A stretch of 64,000 nucleotides of DNA, taken from Prorocentrum cordatum (Eukaryota > Sar > Dinophyceae > Prorocentrales > Prorocentraceae). Positions 63,328 through 64,000 of the stretch are shown in pieces. The notes under the pieces were generated by a model. That model was not told the origin of the DNA, did no database searches, and worked only from the letters and a program-made list of their open reading frames with translations. The first letter of the stretch is position 1, and each line of letters begins with the position of its first letter. The translations under genes and the position numbers were made by a program. The stretch lies in assembly GCA_963575745.1 (NCBI GenBank), contig CAUYUJ010018322.1:139609-203608 (forward strand), written 5' to 3'.

Positions 63328-63507
63328 TACAGTCGGGGCCCTGAAGAAGGAACCCTTTTCGTTGGGGAGGGGCTCCGCGTTCCTTAAGTGTTTCACAGCT
63401 TGCATCAGGTTTCCCTTATGTTTTCCACAGCAAATCGAAATTTAACTTATGGGAAAAAGGGGCCTCGTTCCTTATTTAGGGTGCCTTAGGCCAACGCCCC
63501 GACTGTA
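63328..63507. mobile_element. MITE family M1, copy 3
   Basis: Ends TACAGTCGGGGC and GCCCCGACTGTA are perfect 12-bp inverted repeats. 180 bp, closely matching 10659-10838. Confidence 0.85.
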
Positions 63508-63711
63508 GGGGGAGGGGTAAACCCTTCCCCGAGGGGGAAGAGGGGCAGATGGAAGACCAAACACCCTAGACCACCTACGCCCGGAAGGGCTGGTGGGATT
63601 TGGATCGCGTGCACTTTCGGTCGCAGATCACCGAAGCGTTCTCTATCGAGAGGGGCCATTCCGCGGACCCCCACGAGAGCCATGGTTGAAGCCCCCTGGG
63701 CTTCTTGAGAG

Positions 63712-64000
63712 CACTATCTTGGGATTGTTGTGGGCGTCTTGCGAACTGTTTTGGGGCCTGGTGGAGCCCCTTGGAGGCAGTTTAATGCGTCTTGGGGGCC
63801 GTTTGGACGCCTCTTGGGGCTCACGGGGGGTTTCTTGGGGACCGCTCGGGGTCTTCCTGGGGCTTTGGGGGGGTCTCTTTGGGCGGAAAGATCGATCGGA
63901 TTTTCGGTTCGTGCTCTCCCTCTTGGCATCTCTTGAGGTGATCTTTGGCCGTCTTGGGCCCTTCTTTGGGCAGTCTTGGAACCCTCCTGGGCCGTCCTGG
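63712..64000. repeat. TCTTGGGG minisatellite, runs off the window
   Basis: Degenerate 15-25 bp units with (G)TCTTGGG(A/G)CC and GTTT(T/G)GGGG, the same unit type as 14405-14750. The array continues past the last base. Confidence 0.75.

Noticed and set aside
1-64000. tRNA, rRNA or spliced-leader RNA genes
   Set aside because: No cloverleaf with the conserved GGTTCGA-type loop, no rRNA signature and no complete 22-nt leader followed by a splice donor were recognised by eye; a covariance-model scan would be needed to be sure.

Overview
The window looks like a GC-rich, repeat-dominated nuclear locus of a dinoflagellate. Evidence: enormous arrays of trinucleotide repeats (CCT, CAT, GAC/GTC), minisatellites, many small hairpin-type elements, almost no long reading frame that is not a repeat translation, and a 22-bp stretch at 36878-36899 that matches the dinoflagellate spliced leader at 18 of 22 positions (14 in a row). 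The species cannot be named from the sequence. I see no rRNA, tRNA or CRISPR, and no gene of a recognised housekeeping family. A 100-base N gap (5298-5397) sits inside a GGA/CCT microsatellite.

Layout. 1-14.8 kb: minisatellites, microsatellites, foldback elements and dispersed repeats, no credible gene. 15.1-16.8 kb: a satellite of about 101 bp. 17-23.4 kb: a possible small ORF, a broken LINE-type RNase H fragment (19.55-20.56 kb), a GAT array and one small gene with two frame breaks (21.66-22.31 kb). 23.5-25.2 kb: one long CCT/CAT tract. 25.9-28.1 kb: a satellite of about 90 bp organised into repeats of about 535 bp. 28-31.5 kb: dispersed repeats. 31.75-32.85 kb: a broken minus-strand gene. 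33.55-44.25 kb: the key region, described below. 44.5-51 kb: very CpG-rich sequence with fragmentary minus-strand frames. 52.4-54.7 kb: a cluster of recently duplicated modules. 55.3-56.3 kb: the 90-bp satellite again, inverted. 57-64 kb: microsatellites plus several MITE-like and foldback elements.

The main result is a candidate undescribed DNA transposon of about 10.7 kb (33545-44251). It is bounded by long terminal inverted repeats: 36 of 40 positions identical in the core, 26 bp in an unbroken run, and weaker similarity on both sides. The only substantial block of non-repetitive coding sequence lies between the repeats, all on the plus strand, in four exon-like pieces (34522-35889, 36885-38060, 39099-41089, 41535-42580). 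The splice sites proposed here keep the reading phase (0, 0, 1) and would give a protein of about 1860 residues, broken only by one extra T in a T7 run at 39553-39559. Its centre carries an RNase H-like (DDE) signature: an Asp in an LDGAS context, a DPPH...RN motif like that of P-element/THAP9 transposases, a GPW motif and a later Glu. The C-terminal part has an AKAKAK-rich linker and a Trp-rich terminal module. I recall similar multi-copy hypothetical proteins from other dinoflagellate genomes but could not check this.

Around it are non-autonomous elements: four copies of a 190-bp GC-rich foldback, three copies of a 172-180 bp MITE starting TAC(A/G)GT, three copies of a 125-bp MITE starting GGCATCGCTCGGACGT, and several single foldbacks.
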